From positions 2,054,707 through 2,085,315 of the forward strand of contig BFEA01000073.1 of NCBI GenBank assembly GCA_003427395.1: a stretch of 30,609 nt of DNA, in the 5' to 3' direction. Each line of letters starts with the position of its first letter. The stretch's first letter is position 1. The notes under the pieces are model-generated. The model was not told where the DNA came from and did no database searches. It was given only the letters and a program-made list of their open reading frames with translations. Positions 9,135 to 19,063 of this stretch are shown one piece after another. Position numbers and translations under genes: made by a program. The DNA comes from Chara braunii. Lineage: Eukaryota; Streptophyta; Charophyceae; Charales; Characeae.

Positions 9135-12100
9135 GTGTGGACACGAATTCGAATGTCCCGTTCGACCCGCACAAGAGAGAATAATCCATTGCGCTGAAGG
9201 GAATCGCATCCGCTGCACCGACGGTTTGACGGCGCCGAAGAAGGCTCGGCGAACGGCCGCATGAACCGGGCTATGGAAACTGAACAAGTCGTCGACTTGC
9301 ATTGCCAGCTACAACACCTGGAGTTGGCCCTGACGACCTATTCGGACAGTTCGCCGTTCCAACAGTCTACAGAGTGAGCGGATTTCCCCAGAAAACGAAA
9401 TCTCGCTTTTCGTGAGAGCTTTGGAGGTTGCATCCAACTGCCTACAGAATTGGCAACAACGTCCGCGGCTGAAGAACCGTCTACCTCCCGGATAGAGTTC
9501 CACATTCCTGGCGAGGTGCACCCCACAGCTTCGGCGCAAAGCAGTGGCGTGCCAATGGGTGTTTCTTACGCATCGTCTGATGACGAGAGTGAGCGGTTGG
9601 TGGCCATTGATTACTCGTCTGGACAACGGTCCTATTCCAATGGACCTTTGCTTCGCGCTAGCTCCAGTACTACGAACTTGGTTGCCACCGACTATTCTTC
9701 AGAGGAGCTTTCCACAGCACGGGCGAGTCCAACGCATATGTGAAGTGATGATGCGATTCCAAGTCAGAGCCAGTCTGGGTCGGAATCGTCTGGCAGGGGT
9801 GATGCAAAGAGAAGGGTGATACTGCAGATTTTGCCCGCACCTCTGCCAGGCGAAAGGCAAAGGTATAGCATGGCTAATAGGAACGCTAGGAGGAAAGAAC
9901 AGTATAAAAGAGCGAGAAACATGCTGTCCGAAAAAAGACTGCTCATGGTGCGCGGCATGGCATGTTGCAAGGCTCGATGTTGTTACGACGTGTCGCCTGA
10001 GGAAGTGCGAAAGGTTAGACAAGGACTGTACAGTAAGAGTCCCGGAGGGCGAGCTGAGTGGTGGATGAAAAGTATTAAGGATTTCACAGTAAATGAGAGT
10101 GGACAGAAATAAGTTCACCCTGTGGAGTTGGAACGTTCAATGTGCATCAGGGCGTACTGCAATGTACTCGGTGTCTCGCGTAATACATTTTACAGCTACA
10201 AAAAGTGTTTCGACAATGGCTACGTGCGTTCCGAACATGGCCTGACGGGAAAATATAGGCCAACCAATAAAACGGTCGCCATGCTTGCCAGCATGAAAAC
10301 GTTCATCGAGTGTCATGCGGATAGCATGCCGAATGAGGTGGCTAACCAAGGTGGGGTTTCCAGACCGAAGCTTCAACTCCCGGCTGCTTTCACGAAGAGA
10401 TCAGTTTATGAGTCCATCAAATCCGACTTTCTGGCCGCTGGCCTCGATGTCGTGTCTGAGTCCAACTTTTATAAGTTGTGGCGGAAACACTTTTTCCACG
10501 TTTCCCTCGCGCAATCTAACACGTTCACGAAGTGCGCCGTCTGTTATGAACTGAAGGAACGTATACAATATGTTGCTCTTCCTCGAGATCGAGAACGTGC
10601 TCGAGAGGATATGAAAGCACACCAAAGGAGGCAAGTTGAACACAGATTGGACTACAGCCGAGCGAAAACTGATTCCATGGTTCGTCCGAACGAGCGTTTG
10701 TGTCTCTTCATTGACGGCATGGATCAGAAGAAAACAACTATCCCCCATATTGGTCAAGTGAACTACTCGAAAGCACTTAGGGACGAGATGATGATGAAGA
10801 CTAATCTGACAGGCGTCATTGCACACGGCAGAGACCCTAGTATATATGTGTGCATGTGGTTTCCGTATTTTAAACACGATTCCAACACGGTCGCTACTTG
10901 TGTTATGAGAACCCTTGTCGAAATTCAAGGGAGCGGGACACCACTGCCACGGTTTTTGCGCATTCAAGCAGATAATTGTTGGCGGGAAAACAAGAACAAG
11001 TACATATGTGCCCTGGCTGCACTGTTGGTTAAGTTCGAAGTTTTTGAAGAGGTAGAAATAGGTTTCATGTTGGTGGGACACACCCATACAGACGTTGACG
11101 CTACTTTCAGCATTTTCTCGAAGAAATTGAAAGACATAGACGCTTATACTATGGACGAGTTCTTTGAGCTCATAAAGCAATCCCACAAAAAGCCTCCCAA
11201 ATGTATTTTCCTCGATACGATGGAAGATTGGATTAGTATAGTGGACTCGTGCATTGCGTCAGACATTACCGGCATTTCAAAACCGCACTTGCTTAAATTT
11301 TTGATGGTTGGAGATAGTCCAGGCATGTTGTACAAGGAGTTTTGCGATGACGAAAAATGGTTGTCCGAGGAAGGTCCGATTTTTGGTTCAATCAAAACCC
11401 CGATGAAAACTATGCTGGTCCTTCGTGGCCGTTTGACCCGCCTCATGTGCAACCCCTTCCTCGAAATGACTATTTGAATGGCAAAAATGGTGTTGTTCGA
11501 TTCCGCGAGTTCCTGGAGAGTAGGTGGTCGACGTGGTGCACTTACAATGACCATGAGATGAGTTGGAGAGAAACAGTTTTGTGTTATTGGGAGGAGGTTA
11601 TCAAACATGACGATGAGATCATCGCCAACGGGTTGTCCTCACAACCCCAGGGAAGTTTTTGGCCATCACCACGGCTGCTCGAAATCAATCAACAACCTTC
11701 TCCTCACAGTGTCAACATCGACGATGACAGGAAACCGTTGTTTGTTGGACGAAGAAAAAATCGTCCGAAGACTAGTTTCGACCCCTCGTGCATGTCGACG
11801 TGGGCACTTTTCTTATCCTCCGCCCCTCTGACGATGATTTGTCCAGCGGTGTGCCAATCTGGGTGGGCAAAGCTCTTTCTCGGGTGGTTGTTGATTGTAA
11901 TTCGCAAAATTATAATCAAGTGCTAGTGGAATATTGGGTGCCGACTGGGAGAGCAAAGTCGCTCGAACAACTGTATGAGAACGCATGGGAAAAACGATGG
12001 AAAATGACTGACCAGACACAATGGCAGGATGCTGACTCGATTGCTTTTGGTTGTGAGAGACCAGTCCGTGCTACAAGACCATTCACAACTGGACTTGTCA

Positions 12101-12210
12101 TTCCTTCCAGTGTTCGACTGAATGCTGAAGCTGCACTTCTCGATCTGAGTCCATCTGGTGAAGGTCCATCTGGTGAAGGGAGTGTAGATGGAGGAGACAA
12201 GAGCGATTAG
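9135..12210 (+). pseudogene. Decayed transposase-like protein (DUF7869-type)
   Basis: A single frame stays readable from 9135 to about 11400 despite stops at 9195 (TGA), 9375 (TGA), 9741 (TGA) and 10110 (TAA). It then shifts near the AAAACCCC run at about 11394-11402, and again between about 11770 and 11800, ending at 12210. Features in order are a Ser/acid-rich tail, a basic stretch (MANRNARRKEQYKRARNM), a Cys cluster (CCKARCC), an HTH-like stretch (NVLGVSRNTFYSYKKCF), CAVCYELKERI, then LFIDGMDQKK, QADNCWRENKNKY and GHTHTDVDATFS. The C-terminus (frame 1) contains FLILRPSDDD, PIWVGKALS and VEYWVPTG. The DNC-REN and GHTH-DVD motifs match my recollection of DUF7869 proteins, an expanded eukaryotic family with a likely RNase-H-like core. 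The uninterrupted central part (10122-11477) is 451 codons. A CAG splice-acceptor-like site precedes 9134. Its exact homology needs a profile search. Confidence 0.75.
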
Positions 12211-12458
12211 TGCACGTCTGCCCGATAGAGTGGGGGAGTGAGATTTTTGTAAAATAACTGTTTGAAGGGACGAGAATTCAGAATGGAGCATATTATTGTT
12301 GCAATGATTTTGCGTAGCGAATTTTGTCCACGGTCCACGGTCTACGGTTTAATTTTTTAAGATGGTTGGTGATGGTTCAACAATTTTCGAAGTCAAGTTC
12401 ATCATGAAGACGATTTTTTTACTATTTCGATATTTCATTTTCATTTTGTTTGCATTTC
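12211..12458. other. Spacer between the transposase-like and orphan genes
   Basis: An AT-rich interval of about 250 bp without coding. Its right end is a long T-rich tract running into the acceptor-like TGTGTAG at 12465-12471. Confidence 0.5.
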
Positions 12459-12471
12459 ATGTCTTGTGTAG
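12425..12471 (+). promoter_or_regulatory. Strong candidate 3' splice acceptor
   Basis: A T-dominated tract of about 45 nt ends in TAG at 12469-12471, just before the conserved part of the orphan-family copy 2. If used, the first in-exon ATG is 12489 rather than 12459, and an upstream exon must exist. Confidence 0.45.
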
Positions 12472-13361
12472 GGAGTGCGACAGGAGTCATGGACCATGGG
12501 CATGATTATGCATGTCCCATTCACCCTTGTGCATGCGGATTCCATGGTTCGGGAGGCGATACCGAAAACGACCCGTGGATGACCGTCGTCCCCTTCTTTG
12601 ACAAGCCTATCGATGCGTGGTCCGAGGCAGAATGGGATAGAGCCATCTTGGCAAGGAAATGCCCATGGCATAAGGACTACAAATTTGCTTTCGCGATGGA
12701 GTGGGGAAGTCTGATCAAAGTACTTCATTATGCCATTGGTGTCAGGCAACTTCCGTCCCTGCGCGCCGCGCTCAAGCAGAAAGAGAATAACAAGTTTTAC
12801 CTTCGCCTGGACAACTTAACGAGGTCACCTCGGGTGTGGTCTGCAGACTTGAAACAAAAGTTGTTGGACTGTGCATCCTACAATCCATTTTTGGAAGTAT
12901 ATCCGCTGCGTGGTGCCGAGTTACAGCCAAAAGATGTATCATATTGTTGCATACGGTTGTCTGTAGCCGGTTCCGACTTCTGCAGAGTGTTGTGTGTGGC
13001 ATGTTCAAGCCGAAAGCGGACTTTGGTAGACGCTGTAGTGCTAGTTTTTTGCAACCACCTGAGAGTCTATAGTCGCAGCATGGGGAATTTGCGCCTTCTG
13101 TACGAGAGCGGACAATCCGATTTGGAGATTGCCATTGGAATTGATGAGGTTCATAAGTGGCATTAGGTAGAGCAAGTGACATGTTGTGTGCGTGACGCCA
13201 TCGGTAAGTCCTTGGCGGGTGCCTGAAGGTTTGTAAGGATGAAGTACATTTCGGTGTTCTCGGGGGTGGCGAGGAAGGGACAGCCACAAACCCTTGTTTT
13301 CGGGTCGTCTATGAATGCCTTATACGGGTCTGGTTCTAAAGGGACGGGGGGACATCAGTAG
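12459..13361 (+). pseudogene. Orphan protein family, copy 2 (two in-frame stops)
   Basis: This is a paralogue of the protein at 2611-3645, on the opposite strand. Shared blocks in the same order are DPWMTVVP, CPW...YKF, MEWGSLI, SPRVW with LKQKLLDCA, FLEVYPLRG, VSYCCIRLSVAGSDF, LVDAVVLVFCN, and after the stop GKSLAGA, RFVRMKYISVF and SSMNALYGSGS. The frame is interrupted by TAG at 13164-13166 and TGA at 13224-13226. Homology to copy 1 continues through both and ends near a TAG at 13359-13361, so these are nonsense mutations in a formerly longer protein. The N-terminus has a Cys/His-rich stretch (CPIHPCACGFH) that could bind a metal. The gene starts about 250 bp after the transposase-like pseudogene in the same orientation, suggesting a shared element. 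Confidence 0.7.
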
Positions 13362-13991
13362 GAACTTCAAATTTTGTAAATGATAGCGTTTTAGAAAGTT
13401 TACATTATTGCGGCTCGTAGCGTTTAATTTAGACGTAGTTCAATGTACAGTTGCCTTGTAGCGTTTAATGTAGACGTACTTCAATCTTGCATTTGCGATT
13501 TCTTGCACGTGTCGGTCCAATTTTGAACTCTAATTACCAGTACAATTTTTGACTTTTAATTTTCCATGGGTACGACATTTCTTGAAGTGAGACAGAATCC
13601 ACGGTACTCATATGAATTTCAGTTTCATATGACAATGTCGTATCGGTTTATGATTTTTTGTCAAAGTGCGCTGAAATCCATACGTAAACCATCTTAGACT
13701 GGTTTCGCCTTCACACCATGTCATGTGTAGTACGTCTTATTCAAGTGCATTTCAATGTATGACAATGACATGTCAGTTTCGTCTTTAAAGTCACATAAAT
13801 TGTCGGAGTGTGATAGAGTAAAAAATTATCGAAGTGTCACAGTGTTGGAATCCATCCTTAAATCACACCGAACAGACTGAGTGTCACGTCTTTTAATAAG
13901 TATGTAGTACATAAATTATCGAAGTGCGATGGAACCCATAGTCACTGTACTTAAACTGTAATCTCGTTTGTCGTGTCATTCGTTTGTCGTG
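13362..13991. repeat. AT-rich non-coding with three copies of a short word
   Basis: AAATT(A/G)TCG(A/G)AGTG occurs near 13797, 13825 and 13913, each followed by a GTGAT/GTCAC/CGATG variant. No gene is seen. Confidence 0.45.
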
Positions 13992-14791
13992 NNNNNNNNN
14001 NNNNNNNNNNNNNNNNNNNNNNNNNNNNNNNNNNNNNNNNNNNNNNNNNNNNNNNNNNNNNNNNNNNNNNNNNNNNNNNNNNNNNNNNNNNNNNNNNNNN
14101 NNNNNNNNNNNNNNNNNNNNNNNNNNNNNNNNNNNNNNNNNNNNNNNNNNNNNNNNNNNNNNNNNNNNNNNNNNNNNNNNNNNNNNNNNNNNNNNNNNNN
14201 NNNNNNNNNNNNNNNNNNNNNNNNNNNNNNNNNNNNNNNNNNNNNNNNNNNNNNNNNNNNNNNNNNNNNNNNNNNNNNNNNNNNNNNNNNNNNNNNNNNN
14301 NNNNNNNNNNNNNNNNNNNNNNNNNNNNNNNNNNNNNNNNNNNNNNNNNNNNNNNNNNNNNNNNNNNNNNNNNNNNNNNNNNNNNNNNNNNNNNNNNNNN
14401 NNNNNNNNNNNNNNNNNNNNNNNNNNNNNNNNNNNNNNNNNNNNNNNNNNNNNNNNNNNNNNNNNNNNNNNNNNNNNNNNNNNNNNNNNNNNNNNNNNNN
14501 NNNNNNNNNNNNNNNNNNNNNNNNNNNNNNNNNNNNNNNNNNNNNNNNNNNNNNNNNNNNNNNNNNNNNNNNNNNNNNNNNNNNNNNNNNNNNNNNNNNN
14601 NNNNNNNNNNNNNNNNNNNNNNNNNNNNNNNNNNNNNNNNNNNNNNNNNNNNNNNNNNNNNNNNNNNNNNNNNNNNNNNNNNNNNNNNNNNNNNNNNNNN
14701 NNNNNNNNNNNNNNNNNNNNNNNNNNNNNNNNNNNNNNNNNNNNNNNNNNNNNNNNNNNNNNNNNNNNNNNNNNNNNNNNNNNNNNNNNNN
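13992..14791. other. Assembly gap, 800 N
   Basis: A run of exactly 800 N. Reading frames reported across it are meaningless. The right edge is directly bordered by repeat R, the likely cause of the assembly break. Confidence 0.99.
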
Positions 14792-14805
14792 TTTTCTTTT
14801 TGCTA

Positions 14806-14905
14806 ACTATACCCGTTGGTTTATGCCAACAGTCACAACGTGGTTGAAAGCCACGGTTTTTTCATGTAGGCCTAAATTCGAATCCTGTGGGATTCGACGA
14901 AATTT
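14806..14905 (+). ncRNA. tRNA-like hairpin series in R copy 1
   Basis: Arms GTTGG/CCAAC, CGTGG/CCACG (loop TTGAAAG, an anticodon-like GAA after a conserved T) and CGAATCC/GGATTCG follow one another. AATTCGAATCC resembles the Pol III B box. The acceptor stem and spacing are not those of a real tRNA, so this is at most a tRNA-derived or tRNA-like part of a retroposon. Confidence 0.3.
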
Positions 14906-15161
14906 TCCAACTTTTCTTTTTTTTTTGTTTTCCGACCATTTCTCGATTTATGCGTGTCATCCTTGCGCAGGGGCCATGCTCATCTCGCGCGGCCGATCTG
15001 GGTCGTGCGATCTTCACAATCGGGCGGTCAGATCCAACCGTGCTGGCTTCAAAAGTTGCGGCCAACTCCAAAAGGAGCCAACCGCACGGTATATGGAAGT
15101 TATCAGATTCGATCCTGATACCTGTCGGGTGAACGTCTGGTGCTGTAACCTACTGGGTGGG

Positions 15162-15207
15162 CTCCTATCACGGTAGTGATAGGAGCAGCTCTTCTATATA
15201 AAGAGCT
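15162..15207 (+). promoter_or_regulatory. Twin hairpins with TATA-like box, R copy 1
   Basis: CTCCTATCAC-GGTA-GTGATAGGAG (perfect 10-bp stem, 15162-15185) is followed at once by AGCTCTT-CTATATA-AAGAGCT (7-bp stem, 15187-15207), with TATATAA spanning its loop. In copy 2 (20816-20861) the TATA is changed to TATATGA. Confidence 0.45.
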
Positions 15208-15773
15208 GGCCCAGTTGCTATCCCCCATGTCGGGGCTTTGCAGGCCCCGCCTTTCTATGACCGCGCAGGACCTGCCTGCCTGCGGCCCTGCATGCCCTGT
15301 CTGTGGTCCTGCAGGCCCTGCCGGCAAGTCTTACCCAGTCGACTAGCCGCGCGACCCTGGCATTGGCCTAGCAACCCCCTGGCTCGATGTCAACCCCTAC
15401 GGCCAAAAAACCCTTTCTTCCTATTCCCCCTGCGTCACGGTCCTATACCCAGCACATCCTTTTTTTTAGCCTACTTAGGCCTTGAATCGCGCGGCTGCTA
15501 AGCCGCGTGACATTATTTTAGGTAGAGTACGTATAACTTTAGCGTTCCCATGTCCGCACATTCCCGCGCCTTTGACAACCGTGAAGCATTACCATTCACT
15601 TCCGTTACTCCCGTACGCCACACGCGTTCGGACTAACGTTCGAAAACTTTTAGTCTGTCGGTCAAAATAAACTTTTCGCAAACATCGGTCATCAAGTCCA
15701 TTCCAACGAAGGAGTCGGACAACATCCGACATTGAAATCCCCGGCAAATACCCTTATCAGGGTATTTTCCCCG

Positions 15774-16270
15774 ACAGCATTCCCGGACCCCATTAAACGA
15801 CGACCCCGTCGTTCACCATCAAAAATATAAAGTCGGGATTCTTATGAAATTTCCATATGAAAGCAACAATTACAATACACAACAATCCAACATAATTATC
15901 CGGAACAACCGAAACTATCACAAGGAACTTGGATTCAGCCTCCAGAAACCCAAATATAAACACAAAAAAACTGGCTTTGACTCCAGCGCTATTAACGTAA
16001 ATACCACAAATGAACACAACGAAACCGGATTCAGCCTCCAGAAGCCTAAAACTTAACAATTTTCTACTCATCAGTTGAAATCGTACCAGATTCCGCCCCT
16101 GGCAGGCCCGAAAATCAAAACTTGGACCCAGATTAAGCCCCTGAAAGCCTAAAATACAGAGGATCTTTTTCAGAATGGTCCCAACATCATCCCACTCGCG
16201 GCCAACAATTTTGTCTCTCTGAATGGTTACCAGATTTTGCCCCTGGTAAGCCTAAATCGACAACCTTCAG
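15774..16270. repeat. Degenerate interspersed repeat (GATT..AGCC.C.GAAAGCCTAAA)
   Basis: Variants of GGATTCAGCCTCCAGAA occur at about 15930, 16026, 16090, 16127 and 16229, the later ones as AGATTCCGCCCCTGGCAGGCC-like versions. On the minus strand several read LEAESGF/LEAESKF, so an ancient coding repeat is possible but not established. Confidence 0.45.
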
Positions 16271-18787
16271 GTTGATATCACAATAGATCAACCCGTCGGA
16301 TGCTGTTTAGACAAGTCTGAACGAACCATTCAGAGAGCAACCATTCATTCAAAAGTCCTCGCCCAAGTTTTGTTCCTATTCCAATTTCAGAGAGAAACAA
16401 CTCACATAGTTATCATGTCCGATGTTTCTGAACTTTTGTGATATGCGTCGAGGAGTGGTGTAATCCGTATAAGGATAACATCTCGACATCAAGCCGCGCT
16501 TAAGATTCGAGCCTCACGACATTCCCTTCGATTCCAGTGCCTTCGACCCCATTAGTCCCCTGCATGTAGAGTAGAACTGTCCCACCTCACACGATCGAGG
16601 TTGACTAGGCCCCGATCATGGAGGTACGGTGACCACATCTGGCACGAGGTTAGGTAGTCACTCCTCCCCCCATGACAAACAATAGTCGCCTACCCTTTCA
16701 TGCAACATTCTAACAGGATCTCAACACCTTCTTCCCTTTAAGTGGTAGTGGAGTCTCCCTTCCTTAAACCACTCAGGGTTCGGAAGACAACATCCCGCTA
16801 TGGACCAGGAGCATAACTCCGGCGCAGGCCTCACTACCACATACGGAGCTCACAAATCCATCAGAGTTTTATCGTGACATGATAACGCATTCAGAACTTA
16901 CTTCAAAAGTATTTAAAAACCAATAATACAACTTACAACAAATGCTTTCACATGCAATTTCATCATGATCAAAGCTAAATAATATTCAACAATAGTTCAG
17001 ATGCCTTCAATCATAGAAATGCATCACTAGAAACGAATAATCTCAAAATGAATGGGAGTCCGGGTAAACCGATCGATCAAAATGCACATCATTTCAGTAT
17101 CAGGTACATGACTAGATAGATCTGCAAAACAATATCAAAAGGAAGCCAATGTTTGGAAGACAACATTTCAAAACAGATCCAATCGATAACAATTCTTGCA
17201 AGAATTATAACTAAAAGAATACTTCCAATTTCATGATAAAATATAAATTAAAATTTCGGCAATGCTTTTGGTGGTGATTCGGAAGCGCTGCCGAAATTTT
17301 TCGGCGGCGGCAACATTTTTGACAGCAGCGCGGGAGCGCCGTCGGATTTTTTGGAGGCACGGGTACGGCGGTGCATCCGGTGGGACCATGCTGTTGAAAT
17401 CTTGGTTTGGCGGTAACCTTTTTAAGGGGGAGGTGCTGCCAATTTTTTTTTGGCACAGCAATGTGGTACCGGTTTCGACAGCGCGCCGAGCGACAGATCG
17501 CTTCTAATTTTTTATGTGCACGGTTATGGTCGACTATTCTTTCATGATCCGGCAGTAGTATGGACACTGACGCACATTTGGGATTGTGCGGCACTGGTGT
17601 GTGGACCGACACCATGAAGAGAGTGTGTAATGAGTGCACGCGGCAGTGACTATTGGGGCTCGCGATACATGCGTTTTTCACCGTGGTCACCTTTATTCTT
17701 TTGCGGCGCGCAATGCAAGTGGTTTTTTAGTTTTGGACCATCTGGTATTGCGGGCGATGATGTGGGATCGACCAGGGCCGCTTGGGATCAATTTGGGACC
17801 AAATGGGATCAACGTGGGTTGCGAACATAGTTGTTTGAGTTGGTGCGGATTGTCGAGTTGGTTTGGTGGTATCCTTGGTGGTCAAGGAGCAATTGAGGCT
17901 GCATTGGAGAGGTTTTGAAGGTGAGATGGGGATTATAGTGCAGTAGAGTGACCACAACTGGGAGAGTTGTAGGCCACGCACTTTGGACTTCGGCGACCGT
18001 TGTTTTCTTTTCGTCAGAACATCGAACGGCTTCCTTGAGTGAGCCGTTTCAACTTCACTCAAGGTCAGTTTGACTCAGACCCTTTCACACCTGTGTGGAC
18101 CCACACTTTGTTTGCCCCTGTTCTTTGAATGTTCACTGAAAAGGTAAAGAAAATGTGTGTTTGCGTGTGTGAATGGGAGTCTGACGTGAGTTCGGGTTTG
18201 CTTTGTTTTCCTTTAAACTTGTTGTCTGGTTTGATGTGCATGTAGGTAGAAGGATGCTTGCAAAGGAGATTGATTATGCCTGTTTGAGATAAAGAAAAGG
18301 ATTATCCCTTCTTCTACCTTCCACCTGCCTGCCCGTCAAAAGAACTTGTTGTTTTGAAAAATATTACTCAGCATGTGTCGTAGAATGAATTCAGTTCAAC
18401 TTGAAATACAGCAGATAAGGTCAAACGGGTTTAGCTTTCTGCCCAGGATTGACCTTTTCTATCCCGAACAACCTTATCTACTTATACTTGTCCCAAAGAT
18501 TATCGTTGTCTATCTTCTTTAGTTTTTTTCTAAGTTACCCAGAATTTATGAATAATGAGAATAAAAGAAACCTACTCATGGAGAACATAGTCTTTCTCTC
18601 TAGGAAGCATCCAAGGCGGGGGTTCGTATGCTTTCGGAGCCGGCCCTGTTAACGACTTGGAGTGGACCCGATTCGTCGGGGGTGGTACTCTGCCGACTCG
18701 GTGGTGACGGCCCAACCTCTGAGATCCGAATCTTCGGGCTCGGGCGAGGGGAAGGAGTATCCACAAGACCACTTCCTAGAGGGATAG
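16271..18787. other. No supported gene
   Basis: AT-rich from 16870 to 17260, then GC-rich patches with short CGGCGG words (17270-17400), then mixed sequence. No coding homology, structural RNA or long repeat was recognised. The short frames lack family-like composition. Confidence 0.5.
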
Positions 18788-19063
18788 GTGCGTGTCGGAG
18801 GCAGACGAAGCCCCAGTCCACAAGAAGAAGTAGGTAGTGAAGGTGATGGTTCTCTTTGCTCGGTCATAACGGCTGCGTGTTTTGAATGGCCTAATGATGT
18901 AGATGGGTACTCCATCATTCGTGAAACAGAAAAAGTAATTATTGTCCAGGAAGACAAAGCGACTAACAAAATTATTACGCGCCTCCAGCTAAGTTATATA
19001 TGTCGTGGAGATGTGATCGAACCGAGAGTTCAAACATCGATTGGGAACCAGATCACTTGTTGA
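18788..19063 (+). CDS. Possible protein fragment of unknown family
   Basis: A reading frame of 91 codons; it is unclear whether its first codon is a real start. It is a polar, Ser/Glu-rich lead (SPSPQEEVGSEGDGS) followed by a globular-looking part (EWPNDVDGYSIIRETEKVII then RLQLSYICRGDVIEPRVQTS). The same frame is open upstream of the TAG at 18787-18789 for a further stretch rich in Ser, Gly and Glu (SESSGSGEGKEYPQDHF). This suggests a longer, broken protein. No domain was recognised. It could be chance, and no neighbour supports it. Confidence 0.3.
   Translation: MRVGGRRSPSPQEEVGSEGDGSLCSVITAACFEWPNDVDGYSIIRETEKVIIVQEDKATNKIITRLQLSYICRGDVIEPRVQTSIGNQITC

Larger units (their letters stand above)
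14792..15773 (+). mobile_element. Repeat R, copy 1 (left end lost in the gap)
   Basis: About 980 bp collinear with 20449-21505. In order, it has a T-rich lead, a series of tRNA-like hairpins, a T tract, a GC-rich region containing GGGCGGTCAGATCCAACCG, twin hairpins with a TATA-like loop, a CCTG-rich stretch with one copy of a 25-bp unit, a hairpin GCGGCT-GCTA-AGCCGC, and a right end with an inverted repeat around ACCCTTATCAGGGT. The element has promoter-like parts but no conserved ORF between copies. It could be an LTR, a long SINE-like retroposon or another non-autonomous element. Sequence 3' of the shared end differs from copy 2. Confidence 0.8.

Noticed and set aside
394-11000. Alternative genetic code with reassigned stops
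   Set aside because: All three stop codons interrupt different frames, alongside frameshifts. Decay of repeats explains this better.
13968-15176. 402-codon and two ~280-codon open frames across the gap
   Set aside because: They consist almost entirely of N and are not real sequence.
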